The notes under the pieces: generated by a model
Told to the model about the DNA's origin: nothing
Seen by the model: only the letters and a program-made list of their open reading frames with translations
Databases searched by the model: none
Source of the DNA: Cupriavidus lacunae
Lineage (GTDB): Bacteria > Pseudomonadota > Gammaproteobacteria > Burkholderiales > Burkholderiaceae
DNA length: 39,581 nucleotides
Direction: 5' to 3'
NCBI RefSeq assembly: GCF_003353055.1
Contig: NZ_QKWJ01000053.1
Coordinates: forward strand, 11,259 to 50,839
Shown here: in pieces, positions 32,723 through 39,581 of the stretch
Layout: each line of letters starts with the position of its first letter
Position numbering within the stretch: the stretch's first letter is position 1
Program-made: the position numbers and the translations under genes

Positions 32723-34075
32723 TTACTGGCGCACCACGATCTCGCCGCGCAGCGAGTGCGGGAACGCCTGCGTGATGCTGACATCGACCAGCTGGCCGAC
32801 CATCCGGTCGCGGCCGGCCTGAGGCACGCCCGGCAGCGCGAAGTTGACCACGCGGTTGTTCTCGGTGCGGCCGTGCAGCTCGGTCGGGTCCTTGCGCGCC
32901 GGGCCTTCCACCAGGATGCGCTGCACCGTGCCGACCATGTTCTGGCTGATGCGCTGCACGTTCTCCTCGATGGTGGCCTGCAGCCGCTGCAGCCGGCGCA
33001 GCTTGACCTCGTGCGGGGTGTCGTCGTGCAGGTTGGCCGCGGGCGTGCCCGGGCGCGGGCTGAAGATGAACGAGAACGAGGTGTCGTAGCCGATCTCCTC
33101 GATCATCGCCATCAGCTTGTCGAAGTCGGCATCGGTCTCGCCGGGGAAGCCGATAATAAAGTCCGACGACATCGACATGTCCGGGCGCAGCACGCGCAGC
33201 TTGCGGATGATGCTCTTGTACTCCAGCACGCTGTAGCCGCGCTTCATCGCCATCAGGATGCGGTCGGACGCGTGCTGCACCGGCAGGTGCAGGTGGTTGA
33301 CCAGTTTGTCGCAGCGGCCGTACAGCTCGACCAGGCGCGAGGTGAATTCCTTCGGGTGACTGGTGGTGTAGCGGATGCGCTCGATGCCGGGGATCTCGGC
33401 CACGTATTCGATCAGCAGCGCAAAGTCGGCGATCTCGGTGGTGTCGCCCATCTTGCCGCGGTAGGCATTGACGTTCTGGCCCAGCAGCGTGACTTCTCGC
33501 ACGCCTTGCTCGGCCAGGCCGGCGACTTCGGCCAGCACGTCCTCGAACGGGCGCGACACTTCCTCGCCGCGGGTGTAGGGCACCACGCAGTAGCTGCAGT
33601 ACTTGGAGCAGCCTTCCATGATCGAGACGAAGGCGCTCGGGCCGTCCACGCGCGCCGGCGGCAGGTGGTCGAACTTCTCGATCTCGGGGAAGGAGATGTC
33701 CACCTGCGACTGGCCGGTACGCTGGCGCCGCGCGATCAGGTCGGGCAGGCGGTGCAGCGTCTGCGGACCGAACACCACGTCGACATACGGCGCGCGCGAG
33801 ACGATGCTGGCGCCTTCCTGGCTGGCCACGCAGCCGCCCACGCCGATCACCAGGTCGGGTTTGACGGCCTTGAGCGCCTTCATCCGGCCCAGTTCCGAGA
33901 ACACCTTCTCCTGCGCCTTCTCGCGCACCGAGCAGGTGTTGAACAGGATCACGTCGGCGTCTTCGACGTTGTCAGTGGGTTCCAGCCCCTGGCTGGCGTT
34001 GAGTACGTCGACCATCTTGTCCGAGTCGTACTCGTTCATCTGGCAGCCGTACGTCTTGACGAAAACTTTCTTCAT
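32723..34075 (-). CDS. miaB: tRNA-2-methylthio-N6-dimethylallyladenosine synthase
   Basis: A 450-residue radical SAM methylthiotransferase that modifies A37 of tRNAs reading UNN codons. The N-terminal iron-sulfur cluster ligands are Cys11, Cys48 and Cys82. The radical SAM triad is Cys156, Cys160 and Cys163 in CSKYCSYCVVPYTRG. The C-terminal TRAM domain starts near GRTENNRVVNF. The ATG at 34075 gives MKKVFVKTYGCQMNEYDS, the standard start. It heads the miaB-phoH-ybeY-corC-lnt order seen in many proteobacteria. Confidence 0.96.
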   Translation of the reverse strand: MKKVFVKTYGCQMNEYDSDKMVDVLNASQGLEPTDNVEDADVILFNTCSVREKAQEKVFSELGRMKALKAVKPDLVIGVGGCVASQEGASIVSRAPYVDVVFGPQTLHRLPDLIARRQRTGQSQVDISFPEIEKFDHLPPARVDGPSAFVSIMEGCSKYCSYCVVPYTRGEEVSRPFEDVLAEVAGLAEQGVREVTLLGQNVNAYRGKMGDTTEIADFALLIEYVAEIPGIERIRYTTSHPKEFTSRLVELYGRCDKLVNHLHLPVQHASDRILMAMKRGYSVLEYKSIIRKLRVLRPDMSMSSDFIIGFPGETDADFDKLMAMIEEIGYDTSFSFIFSPRPGTPAANLHDDTPHEVKLRRLQRLQATIEENVQRISQNMVGTVQRILVEGPARKDPTELHGRTENNRVVNFALPGVPQAGRDRMVGQLVDVSITQAFPHSLRGEIVVRQ

Positions 34076-34168
34076 ATGCCGATCTCAGTGGTTGACCTGG
34101 GGGCATCAGGGAGTTGCAACAACACGGCCGGCGCGTGGGGCACGCCGGTCGCACTTCCGGGGTCACGG

Positions 34169-34564
34169 TTATTTTTTCAGCGCCTTCTGTTCCGGCTCGC
34201 TCAGCACCCAGGCGGTCAGCAGCTGGCCGTACAGGTCCAGCTTGTACCGCACCGGCAGCTTCTGGCCCGCCACCGCGGCGCTGGCCAGCAACTGGTTGTC
34301 GGTGCCAAACAGGCGCAGGCCGGGCGCCACGCCGACGGTCTTGCCATCGAGCGTGGCCGTCTGCGGCGCACCGGCAGACGGCGTGGCGATGACCAGCCTG
34401 GCCGCCTGGGCATCGTCCGGGATCACACGCACCGGTTGCGCCAGCGCGCTTGCCGCGCCCAGCAGCAAGGCAGCGCCGCAGGCCAGCCCGGCCCACAGCT
34501 TGCGCGTGCGCTTGGGTTGCACGGACTCCGGCGCCCCGAGGCGCGTATCACGACCTGCTGGCAT
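34169..34564 (-). CDS. Small exported protein of unknown function
   Basis: A 131-residue protein. The first 21 residues are polar and basic, then a hydrophobic segment (LWAGLACGAALLLGAASALA) ends at a good signal peptidase site ALA-Q. The mature part of about 90 residues is beta-rich (VRVIPDDAQAARLVIATP, then GLRLFGTDNQLL). The C-terminus ends EQKALKK. I do not recognise a family. It stands between miaB and the ClC-type channel gene on the same strand; no operon partner is clear. It is probably periplasmic. Confidence 0.65.
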   Translation of the reverse strand: MPAGRDTRLGAPESVQPKRTRKLWAGLACGAALLLGAASALAQPVRVIPDDAQAARLVIATPSAGAPQTATLDGKTVGVAPGLRLFGTDNQLLASAAVAGQKLPVRYKLDLYGQLLTAWVLSEPEQKALKK

Positions 34565-34675
34565 GGAGAGAACTCCGACAAATAAAGCAATGCGATGGGG
34601 GAATGGCCCGAAGGCGGGCGCAACTTGGCATTTTACCCCGCTCGGGGCCTGGCCGGTACGCCAGCTCGACCAGCC

Positions 34676-36361
34676 TCAGAACAGACAGGATGCTTCTTGC
34701 AGCACACGCTGCTTGGACACCGTGCCCATCAGTTCGCGGCCGGCACCGTCGCGCACCAGCGGAATGCGGTTGATGCCGTGCTCGGCAAACACCGCCAGGG
34801 CATCGCGCAGCCGCGAGTCCGGGGTCAGCGCCGGGAAGTCGCGCTCGGCCAGCGCCACCACATCGTCCGGCGCGCCCTCGCGCTGGGCGCGCTGCAGCGC
34901 ATGGATCGACAGCGCGCCCAGCAGGCGGCCGTCCGGTTCCACCAGGTAGAGGTAGCGCGTGCCGGTCTCGGCAAACTTGTCGGCGGCGGCCGCCAGCGTA
35001 GCGTTCGGGTCGAGCACCGTATCGGTCGGGTCGCACAGCCCGGCCAGCGTCAGCGTGCGGGCATGATCGGCGGCGGCCGAGGCCTGCGCGCGTTCGGCGA
35101 TCACGCTGTACAGCGACAGCGTCTGGCAGCGCGATGCCGTGTAGTACGCCGCCACCGCGCCGATCATCGACGGCAGCAGCAGCGCGGGCGCGAGCGTCAT
35201 CTCGAACACCATCAGCACCGACATCAGCGGCGCCTGGCTGGTCGCCGCCAGGAAGGCGCTCATGCCCACCAGCGGCAGCAGCGGCGCCGCGCCGGCCGCC
35301 GTGCCCTGCATGCCGATGGCCAGCAACTGGCCCAGCGCCGCGCCCACGAACAGCGACGGCGTGAACACGCCGCCGACCGCCCCCGAGCCCATGCTGATTA
35401 CCGTGGCCGCCAGCTTGGCCAGCAGCACGCCGGCCACCGGCACGCTCAGCGGCTGCTCCTGCAGGATGGTCTGGATGGTGGAATAGCCGTTGCCGACGAC
35501 CTCCGGCACCGCCATCGCCAGCACGCCGACCAGCGCGCCGCCCAGCGTCAGCCGTGCCACTGGGCCGCCCGGCACCGCCGCAAAGCGGCTGCGCGCAAAG
35601 CCCGCCGCGCGCATGAACAGCGCGCCCGCGATGCCGGCGGCCACGCCCAGCGCGGCCGCGGCCAGCAGGATGTGCGGGCGCAGGTCGGGGGCGATATCCA
35701 GGCCGGGGTAGAGCGGCTGCAGGCCGCCGTGCCACTGGCTGACCATGGCGCCGGCCACCGAGGCCAGGAAGAGCGGCATCAGGCGCTGCACGGCCAGTGC
35801 CCCGAACACCACTTCGGCGACGAAGACGGCGGCGGAAAATGGGGTGTGGTAGACGGTGGCAAGGCCCGCCGCGGCACCGCAGGCGGTCAGCATGCGGCGC
35901 ATGTTCGAGCCGCCGCCGCGCTCCAGCCGGGTCGACGGGAACAGCGAGCCGCACAGCGCCGCCAGCTGGATCATCGCGCCTTCCTTGCCGACCGAGCTGC
36001 CGCTGACGATCGAGAAGAACGACGAGAGCGCGCGCAGCAGGGTGATCCGCACCGGCAGGCGGCCGCTGCCGTTGGCCACCGCTTCCATGTAGTCGGTGGC
36101 GCCGCCGTGGCTGCCCGCCAGGCGATTGGCCAGCACCAGCAGGCCGCCCGCCAGCGCGCCGCCCACGGCCGGCACCACCACGCGCCACGCCAGCGCCAGC
36201 GTGGCGAACACGGCCACCACGTCGGCATGGCTGGAAAACAGGACGACACCCGCGCCCTCCAACGCCTCCTTGAACAGCGTGGTGGCGATCGCCGCGACGA
36301 TCCCGACCGGGATGGCCGCGAACAGGGTGACTTCCTGGTCTTCGAGGAAACGCAAGCGCAT
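34676..36361 (-). CDS. ClC-family chloride channel/antiporter with CBS domains
   Basis: A 561-residue membrane protein with ten or more hydrophobic segments from residue 10 to about 420. The selectivity region SGSSVGKEGAMIQ (about 120-132) has GKEGA instead of GKEGP. The other ClC block is GMSAFLAATSQAPLMSVLMVFEMT. The C-terminus (about 440-560) contains two CBS repeats (NATLAAAADKFAETGTRYLY, then RDALAVFAEHGINRIPLV), which regulate many ClC proteins. The gating Glu is Glu127, so H+/Cl- exchange is plausible. The ATG at 36361 begins MRLRFLEDQEVTLF. The gene is divergent from rhlE. Confidence 0.9.
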   Translation of the reverse strand: MRLRFLEDQEVTLFAAIPVGIVAAIATTLFKEALEGAGVVLFSSHADVVAVFATLALAWRVVVPAVGGALAGGLLVLANRLAGSHGGATDYMEAVANGSGRLPVRITLLRALSSFFSIVSGSSVGKEGAMIQLAALCGSLFPSTRLERGGGSNMRRMLTACGAAAGLATVYHTPFSAAVFVAEVVFGALAVQRLMPLFLASVAGAMVSQWHGGLQPLYPGLDIAPDLRPHILLAAAALGVAAGIAGALFMRAAGFARSRFAAVPGGPVARLTLGGALVGVLAMAVPEVVGNGYSTIQTILQEQPLSVPVAGVLLAKLAATVISMGSGAVGGVFTPSLFVGAALGQLLAIGMQGTAAGAAPLLPLVGMSAFLAATSQAPLMSVLMVFEMTLAPALLLPSMIGAVAAYYTASRCQTLSLYSVIAERAQASAAADHARTLTLAGLCDPTDTVLDPNATLAAAADKFAETGTRYLYLVEPDGRLLGALSIHALQRAQREGAPDDVVALAERDFPALTPDSRLRDALAVFAEHGINRIPLVRDGAGRELMGTVSKQRVLQEASCLF

Positions 36362-36661
36362 GGCGGCTTTCCGGGCACATGCGGAACATGTGCGGGAGCG
36401 GAGTGGGGGGCGGGCCGAGGTCATCATGATAGCGCAGCGCCACCTGTGCGAACCCGATGTGCGCCAGCGCGCATGCGGGGCCAAACCCGGTGCAGAACCC
36501 GCTTGTCCCGGACTGGTACACTACCGCTCTTTCCTTCGCGGGCGGGCCGGTGCCCTGCCAGGCCGGCTTCCCGGCGTTCGCGTTCCGATTCCGATCCGAT
36601 TACCAGGAGCCATCCGGCGTTTGGCGCACCGCGTGCGCAGCGATGGCCCAAGCAGCAATTC
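36362..36661. other. Divergent promoter region between the ClC gene and rhlE
   Basis: A 300-bp gene-free stretch with two divergent genes, so it should hold both promoters. TACACT with TTGTCC nearby (about 36503-36523) is suggestive, but the spacing is too short for a sigma-70 pair. I see no strong inverted repeat. A cold-shock-type long 5' leader before rhlE is possible, since its ATG is about 140 bp to the right of that point, but it cannot be shown from the sequence. Confidence 0.35.
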
Positions 36662-38242
36662 ATGTCTTTTTCTGAACTCGGCTTGTCCGACAAGATTGTG
36701 CGTGCCGTAGCCGAACAGGGCTACACCACGCCGACCCCCATCCAGGCCCAGGCGATTCCCGCCGTCCTCAAAGGGGGCGACCTGCTAGCCGGCGCGCAGA
36801 CCGGCACCGGCAAGACCGCCGGCTTTACGCTGCCGATGCTGCAGCTGCTGTCTGAATCCGCGGCACGCGCCGCCCAGGGCGCGCAGCGTCCGGGCCGCGT
36901 CGCAGTGCGTGCGCTGGTGCTGACTCCCACGCGCGAACTGGCCGCCCAGGTTGAAGAGAGCGTACGCAACTACGGCAAATACCTGCGCCTGCGTTCGATG
37001 GTGATGTTCGGCGGCGTCGGCATCAATCCGCAGATCGAACAGCTCAAGCGCGGCGTCGAGATCGTCGTGGCCACGCCCGGCCGCCTGCTGGACCATGTGT
37101 CCCAGCGCACCATCGACCTGTCCCAGGTGGAGCTGCTGGTGCTCGATGAAGCCGACCGCATGCTCGACATGGGCTTCATCCACGATATCCGCAAGATCCT
37201 CAACGTGCTGCCGGCCAAGCGCCAGAACCTGCTGTTCTCGGCGACGTTCTCGGACGATATCCGCGCGCTGGCCGACCGCCTGCTGAACAACCCGGCCTCG
37301 ATCGAGGTGGCGCGGCGCAATACCACCGCCGAGACCGTGGACCAGCGCGTCTACCCGGTGGACCGCGAGCGCAAGCGCGAACTGCTGGCCCACCTGGTGC
37401 GCCAGCATGACTGGCACCAGGTGCTGGTGTTCACGCGCACCAAGCATGGCGCCAACCGCCTGGCCGAGCAACTGACCAAGGACGGCCTGTCGGCACTGGC
37501 GATCCACGGCAACAAGAGCCAGTCAGCGCGCACGCGCGCGCTGTCGGAATTCAAGGCCGGCACGCTACGGCTGCTGGTGGCGACCGATATCGCCGCGCGC
37601 GGCATCGACATCGATCAGCTGCCGCACGTGGTCAACTTCGACCTGCCCAATGTGCCCGAGGACTACGTGCACCGCATCGGCCGCACCGGCCGCGCCGGCG
37701 CCGAGGGCGAGGCGATCTCGCTGGTCTGCGTGGACGAGATTGCGCTGCTGCGCGATATCGAACGCCTGATCAAGCGCAAGCTCGAGCAGACCGTGCTGCC
37801 GGGCTTCGAAGTGGACCCGAGCATCGCGCCCGAGCCGATCCAGAAGGGCCGCCAGCAACGCGGCGGCGGTGGCCAGGGCCAGGGCCGCGGACGCGCCCAG
37901 GCACGTCCGGCCGGCAATGAAGGCGAGGGCGCCCAGCGCCAGCGTCCCGCGCGCGAGGCGCAGGGCGCGCCGCGACAAGCGCAGGGCGGCCAGCCGCGCA
38001 CGCGTACCGCTGAAGGCGGCCAGCGCGGCAACGGTGCCGGCAATGGCAACCGTGGCGCCCAGCCCGCCGGCGGCGCGCGCAACCCCGCACCGCGCCGCGA
38101 AGGCCAGGAGCCGGCACGCCAGCAACGGGCCGCGGCCCAGCCCGCGCGCCAGCCGCATGATGCGGCCCCGGCACCGGCACGCAATCGCCGTCCGGCACCG
38201 CAGGCCGCGCTGCTCGGCGGCAACCGCAAGCCGGCGCGCTGA
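36662..38242 (+). CDS. rhlE: DEAD-box ATP-dependent RNA helicase (RhlE type)
   Basis: A 526-residue RNA helicase. The Q motif region is YTTPTPIQAQAIP, motif I is AQTGTGKT (45-52), motif Ia PTRELAAQ, motif II DEAD (162-165), motif III SAT (193-195) and motif VI HRIGRTGRAG. After about residue 395 comes a disordered, basic tail of 130 residues rich in Gln, Gly, Arg, Ala and Pro with RGG-like runs, which should bind RNA and aid condensate formation. The ATG at 36662 is the family start MSFSELGLSD; the large upstream frame only reflects GC-rich antisense of the ClC gene. Its role is probably in ribosome assembly and RNA decay. Confidence 0.94.
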   Translation: MSFSELGLSDKIVRAVAEQGYTTPTPIQAQAIPAVLKGGDLLAGAQTGTGKTAGFTLPMLQLLSESAARAAQGAQRPGRVAVRALVLTPTRELAAQVEESVRNYGKYLRLRSMVMFGGVGINPQIEQLKRGVEIVVATPGRLLDHVSQRTIDLSQVELLVLDEADRMLDMGFIHDIRKILNVLPAKRQNLLFSATFSDDIRALADRLLNNPASIEVARRNTTAETVDQRVYPVDRERKRELLAHLVRQHDWHQVLVFTRTKHGANRLAEQLTKDGLSALAIHGNKSQSARTRALSEFKAGTLRLLVATDIAARGIDIDQLPHVVNFDLPNVPEDYVHRIGRTGRAGAEGEAISLVCVDEIALLRDIERLIKRKLEQTVLPGFEVDPSIAPEPIQKGRQQRGGGGQGQGRGRAQARPAGNEGEGAQRQRPAREAQGAPRQAQGGQPRTRTAEGGQRGNGAGNGNRGAQPAGGARNPAPRREGQEPARQQRAAAQPARQPHDAAPAPARNRRPAPQAALLGGNRKPAR

Positions 38243-38260
38243 GCGGGACAGGCCGACACC

Positions 38261-39307
38261 ATGCACGCGTCCGACGCCCCGGCCGACCCCGGCGTTCCTT
38301 ATGCCGGCCTGACGCCGGAGCTGATGCTGGACGCACTGGAAGGCGCCGGCCTGCGCCCCGACGGACGCCTGCTGGCGCTCAACAGCTACGAGAACCGGGT
38401 CTGGCAGGTGGGTATCGAAGATGCCGCGCCCGTCATCGCCAAGTTCTACCGCCCGGGCCGCTGGACCGACGCGGCCATCCTGGAAGAACACGCCTTCGTG
38501 CAACAGCTGGCCGATGCCGAGATCCCGGCCGTGCCGGCCATGGTGCTGGCGCCGGGCGAGGCCGGCACGCTGCTGCATCACGCGGGCTTCCGTGTCGCGG
38601 TCTTCCCCCGCTGCGGCGGGCGCGAGCCCGCGCTGGACCGCTCCGACACGCTGACCTGGCTCGGCCGCTTTATCGGCCGCATCCACGCGCTGGGCGCAAC
38701 CCAGCCCTACCAGGCGCGGCCGGCGCTGGATCTCGATACCTTCGGCATTGCCCCGCGCGACTGGCTGCTTGCCAGCGGCTGCATTCCCGCCGACCTGCTG
38801 CCCGCCTGGCAGTCGGTGACGGACCTGGCGCTGGATGGCGTGCGCCGCTGCTATGAGCGTGCCGGCGAGGTGCGGCTGCTGCGCACCCATGGCGACTGCC
38901 ATCGCGGCAACGTGCTGTGGATCGACGAGGACGACGCCCGTGGCGGCACCCATGGCGCGCCGGGCCCGCATTTCGTCGATTTCGATGACAGCCGCATGGC
39001 GCCGGCGATCCAGGACATCTGGATGCTGCTGGAGGGTGACCGCGCGGCCATGCAGGACCAGCTGGCCGATATCGTCGCCGGCTATGAAGACTTCGCCGAA
39101 TTCCAGACGCGCGAACTGTGGCTGGTGGAAGCGCTGCGCACCCTGCGGCTGCTGCATTACAGCGCCTGGCTGGCCAGCCGCTGGACCGACCCGGCCTTTC
39201 CGGCCGCGTTCCCGTGGTTCGGCACGGCGCGTTACTGGCAGGACCGCATCCTGGAGCTGCGCGAACAGGTCGCGCTAATGGACGAAGCGCCCCTGTGGGG
39301 CGCTTGA
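38261..39307 (+). CDS. srkA: Stress response kinase A-like Ser/Thr protein kinase (YihE type)
   Basis: A 348-residue kinase of the YihE/SrkA family (aminoglycoside phosphotransferase fold). The catalytic loop is RTHGDCHRGNVLW with Asp212 and Asn217. The metal site is FVDFDDSRM with Asp240 and Asp242, and Lys61 in APVIAKFYRPGRW binds ATP. The family-typical start SYENRVWQVG follows a 40-residue N-terminus. In E. coli SrkA protects cells against stress-related death by countering MazEF. The gene begins 18 bp after rhlE and is probably cotranscribed. Confidence 0.9.
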   Translation: MHASDAPADPGVPYAGLTPELMLDALEGAGLRPDGRLLALNSYENRVWQVGIEDAAPVIAKFYRPGRWTDAAILEEHAFVQQLADAEIPAVPAMVLAPGEAGTLLHHAGFRVAVFPRCGGREPALDRSDTLTWLGRFIGRIHALGATQPYQARPALDLDTFGIAPRDWLLASGCIPADLLPAWQSVTDLALDGVRRCYERAGEVRLLRTHGDCHRGNVLWIDEDDARGGTHGAPGPHFVDFDDSRMAPAIQDIWMLLEGDRAAMQDQLADIVAGYEDFAEFQTRELWLVEALRTLRLLHYSAWLASRWTDPAFPAAFPWFGTARYWQDRILELREQVALMDEAPLWGA

Positions 39308-39344
39308 GGTCTGCGCGACAGCACTTGAACCGCGCTGGTTTTCT

Positions 39345-39452
39345 CCCCTCTCCCGCTTGCGGGAGAGGGGCCGGGGGAGAGGGCAGGCGCTCGACAAGCA
39401 TCGTGACGCCTCACTTCGTGGAGACTCCTGCCCTCTCCCCCGCCCCTCTCCC
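39345..39452. repeat. REP-like composite inverted repeat after the srkA-like gene
   Basis: CCCCTCTCCCGC (39345-39356) and GCGGGAGAGGGG (39359-39370) form a nearly perfect 12-bp hairpin. A further unit at 39430-39452 (GCCCTCTCCCCCGCCCCTCT and on) is, bar one base, the reverse complement of 39361-39384, so the two can pair over 23 bp. Such purine-rich GGGAGAGGG palindromes are dispersed intergenic repeats in many GC-rich proteobacteria. It could also end rhlE-srkA transcription. The T-run expected of a simple terminator is absent. Confidence 0.6.
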
Positions 39453-39487
39453 ATAAATGCTTGCCTTTACCCACAACTTCCGGCGGC

Positions 39488-39580
39488 TTACTCGTTTTTC
39501 TGGAAGATCCGATACATTTCGGTGATTTCGTGCAAAACGAGGAAGCCGCGCCAGAGGACAGTAGCACCGGGGGGATCGTC
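39488..39580 (-). CDS. C-terminal end of an IS4/Tn5-type transposase (partial, cut by window edge)
   Basis: On the minus strand the frame ending at TAA (39488-39490) encodes 30 residues running in from beyond the window. They include PPGATVLWRGF, LVLHEITEMYRIFQ and NE at the end. A Gly-x-x-x-LWRG-x-x-x-L pattern followed by a short helix is the usual C-terminal tail of IS4-family (Tn5-like) transposases. The fragment is short, so the family call is tentative. If correct, an insertion sequence borders the rhlE-srkA locus. Confidence 0.5.
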   Translation of the reverse strand, partial: DDPPGATVLWRGFLVLHEITEMYRIFQKNE

Positions 39581-39581
39581 G

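Noticed and set aside
32531..34585. Plus-strand frame of about 680 codons opposite miaB
   Set aside because: Shadow coding; miaB and phoH on the other strand have all catalytic motifs.
34595..38242. Very long plus-strand open frame (over 1200 codons) spanning the ClC gene and rhlE
   Set aside because: Only the part from 36662 is real (rhlE). The upstream part is antisense to the ClC gene and is Arg/Gln/His-rich shadow coding caused by high GC.
1..39581. CRISPR array, tRNA or rRNA genes
   Set aside because: No regularly spaced identical repeats, no cloverleaf-like sequence and no rRNA-like stretch were seen. In particular the island target is a protein gene, not a tRNA.

Overview
The window is double-stranded bacterial chromosome DNA, most likely from a Burkholderiaceae betaproteobacterium close to Cupriavidus or Ralstonia. 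The right half (about 21.26-39.5 kb) is GC-rich host backbone. It has a run miaB, phoH-like, ybeY, corC, lnt, a run glyQ, a secreted-protein gene, glyS, gmhB, plsC, a YgjP-type metallopeptidase and gloA, and then a ClC-family channel, rhlE and an srkA-like kinase. The organism call rests on this gene order, the high GC and the protein sequences; no 16S or other marker is present.

The left half (1 to about 21,263) is accessory DNA. Its right boundary can be read almost to the base: the host gloA gene, on the minus strand, is cut at codon 117/118 near 21,263, and unrelated AT-rich DNA follows. That DNA begins with a tight leftward four-gene operon. It encodes three tyrosine-recombinase-like proteins and one small coiled-coil/HTH protein, which matches the ginABCD module that defines GInt genomic islands. 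GinB carries four tandem copies of a domain of about 160-170 residues. Beyond the operon lies a second, complete gloA in the opposite orientation, which probably replaces the glyoxalase I damaged by the insertion. The island's left end and the missing 3' tail of host gloA are not in the window.

Further left is a second, independent recombination module. It has a DUF3701-type integrase gene (11,170-13,098) with a 32-bp perfect palindrome upstream, and a dif-like site (10-bp perfect inverted arms around 6 bp) at 10,826-10,851. A diverged direct copy of that site lies at 6,735-6,760. The two sites bracket exactly one compact gene cassette: a GNAT-like protein, an ImmA/IrrE metallopeptidase and a 'beta family' protein in an overlapping operon, and a convergent sce7726-family protein with a PD-(D/E)XK-like motif. 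This cassette is the best candidate in the window for a poorly described system, probably defence or toxin-antitoxin related, moving as a recombinase-bounded unit.

Left of the cassette are a GHKL ATPase with a C-terminal PD-(D/E)XK nuclease motif and a SEC-C zinc-motif protein with a nuclease-like E-x-K motif. A divergently transcribed pair follows, an RsbRD-type sensor kinase and a stand-alone receiver. Together these look like the cargo of a defence-type island. At the extreme right end, a REP-like inverted repeat is followed by the last codons of what looks like an IS4/Tn5-type transposase.
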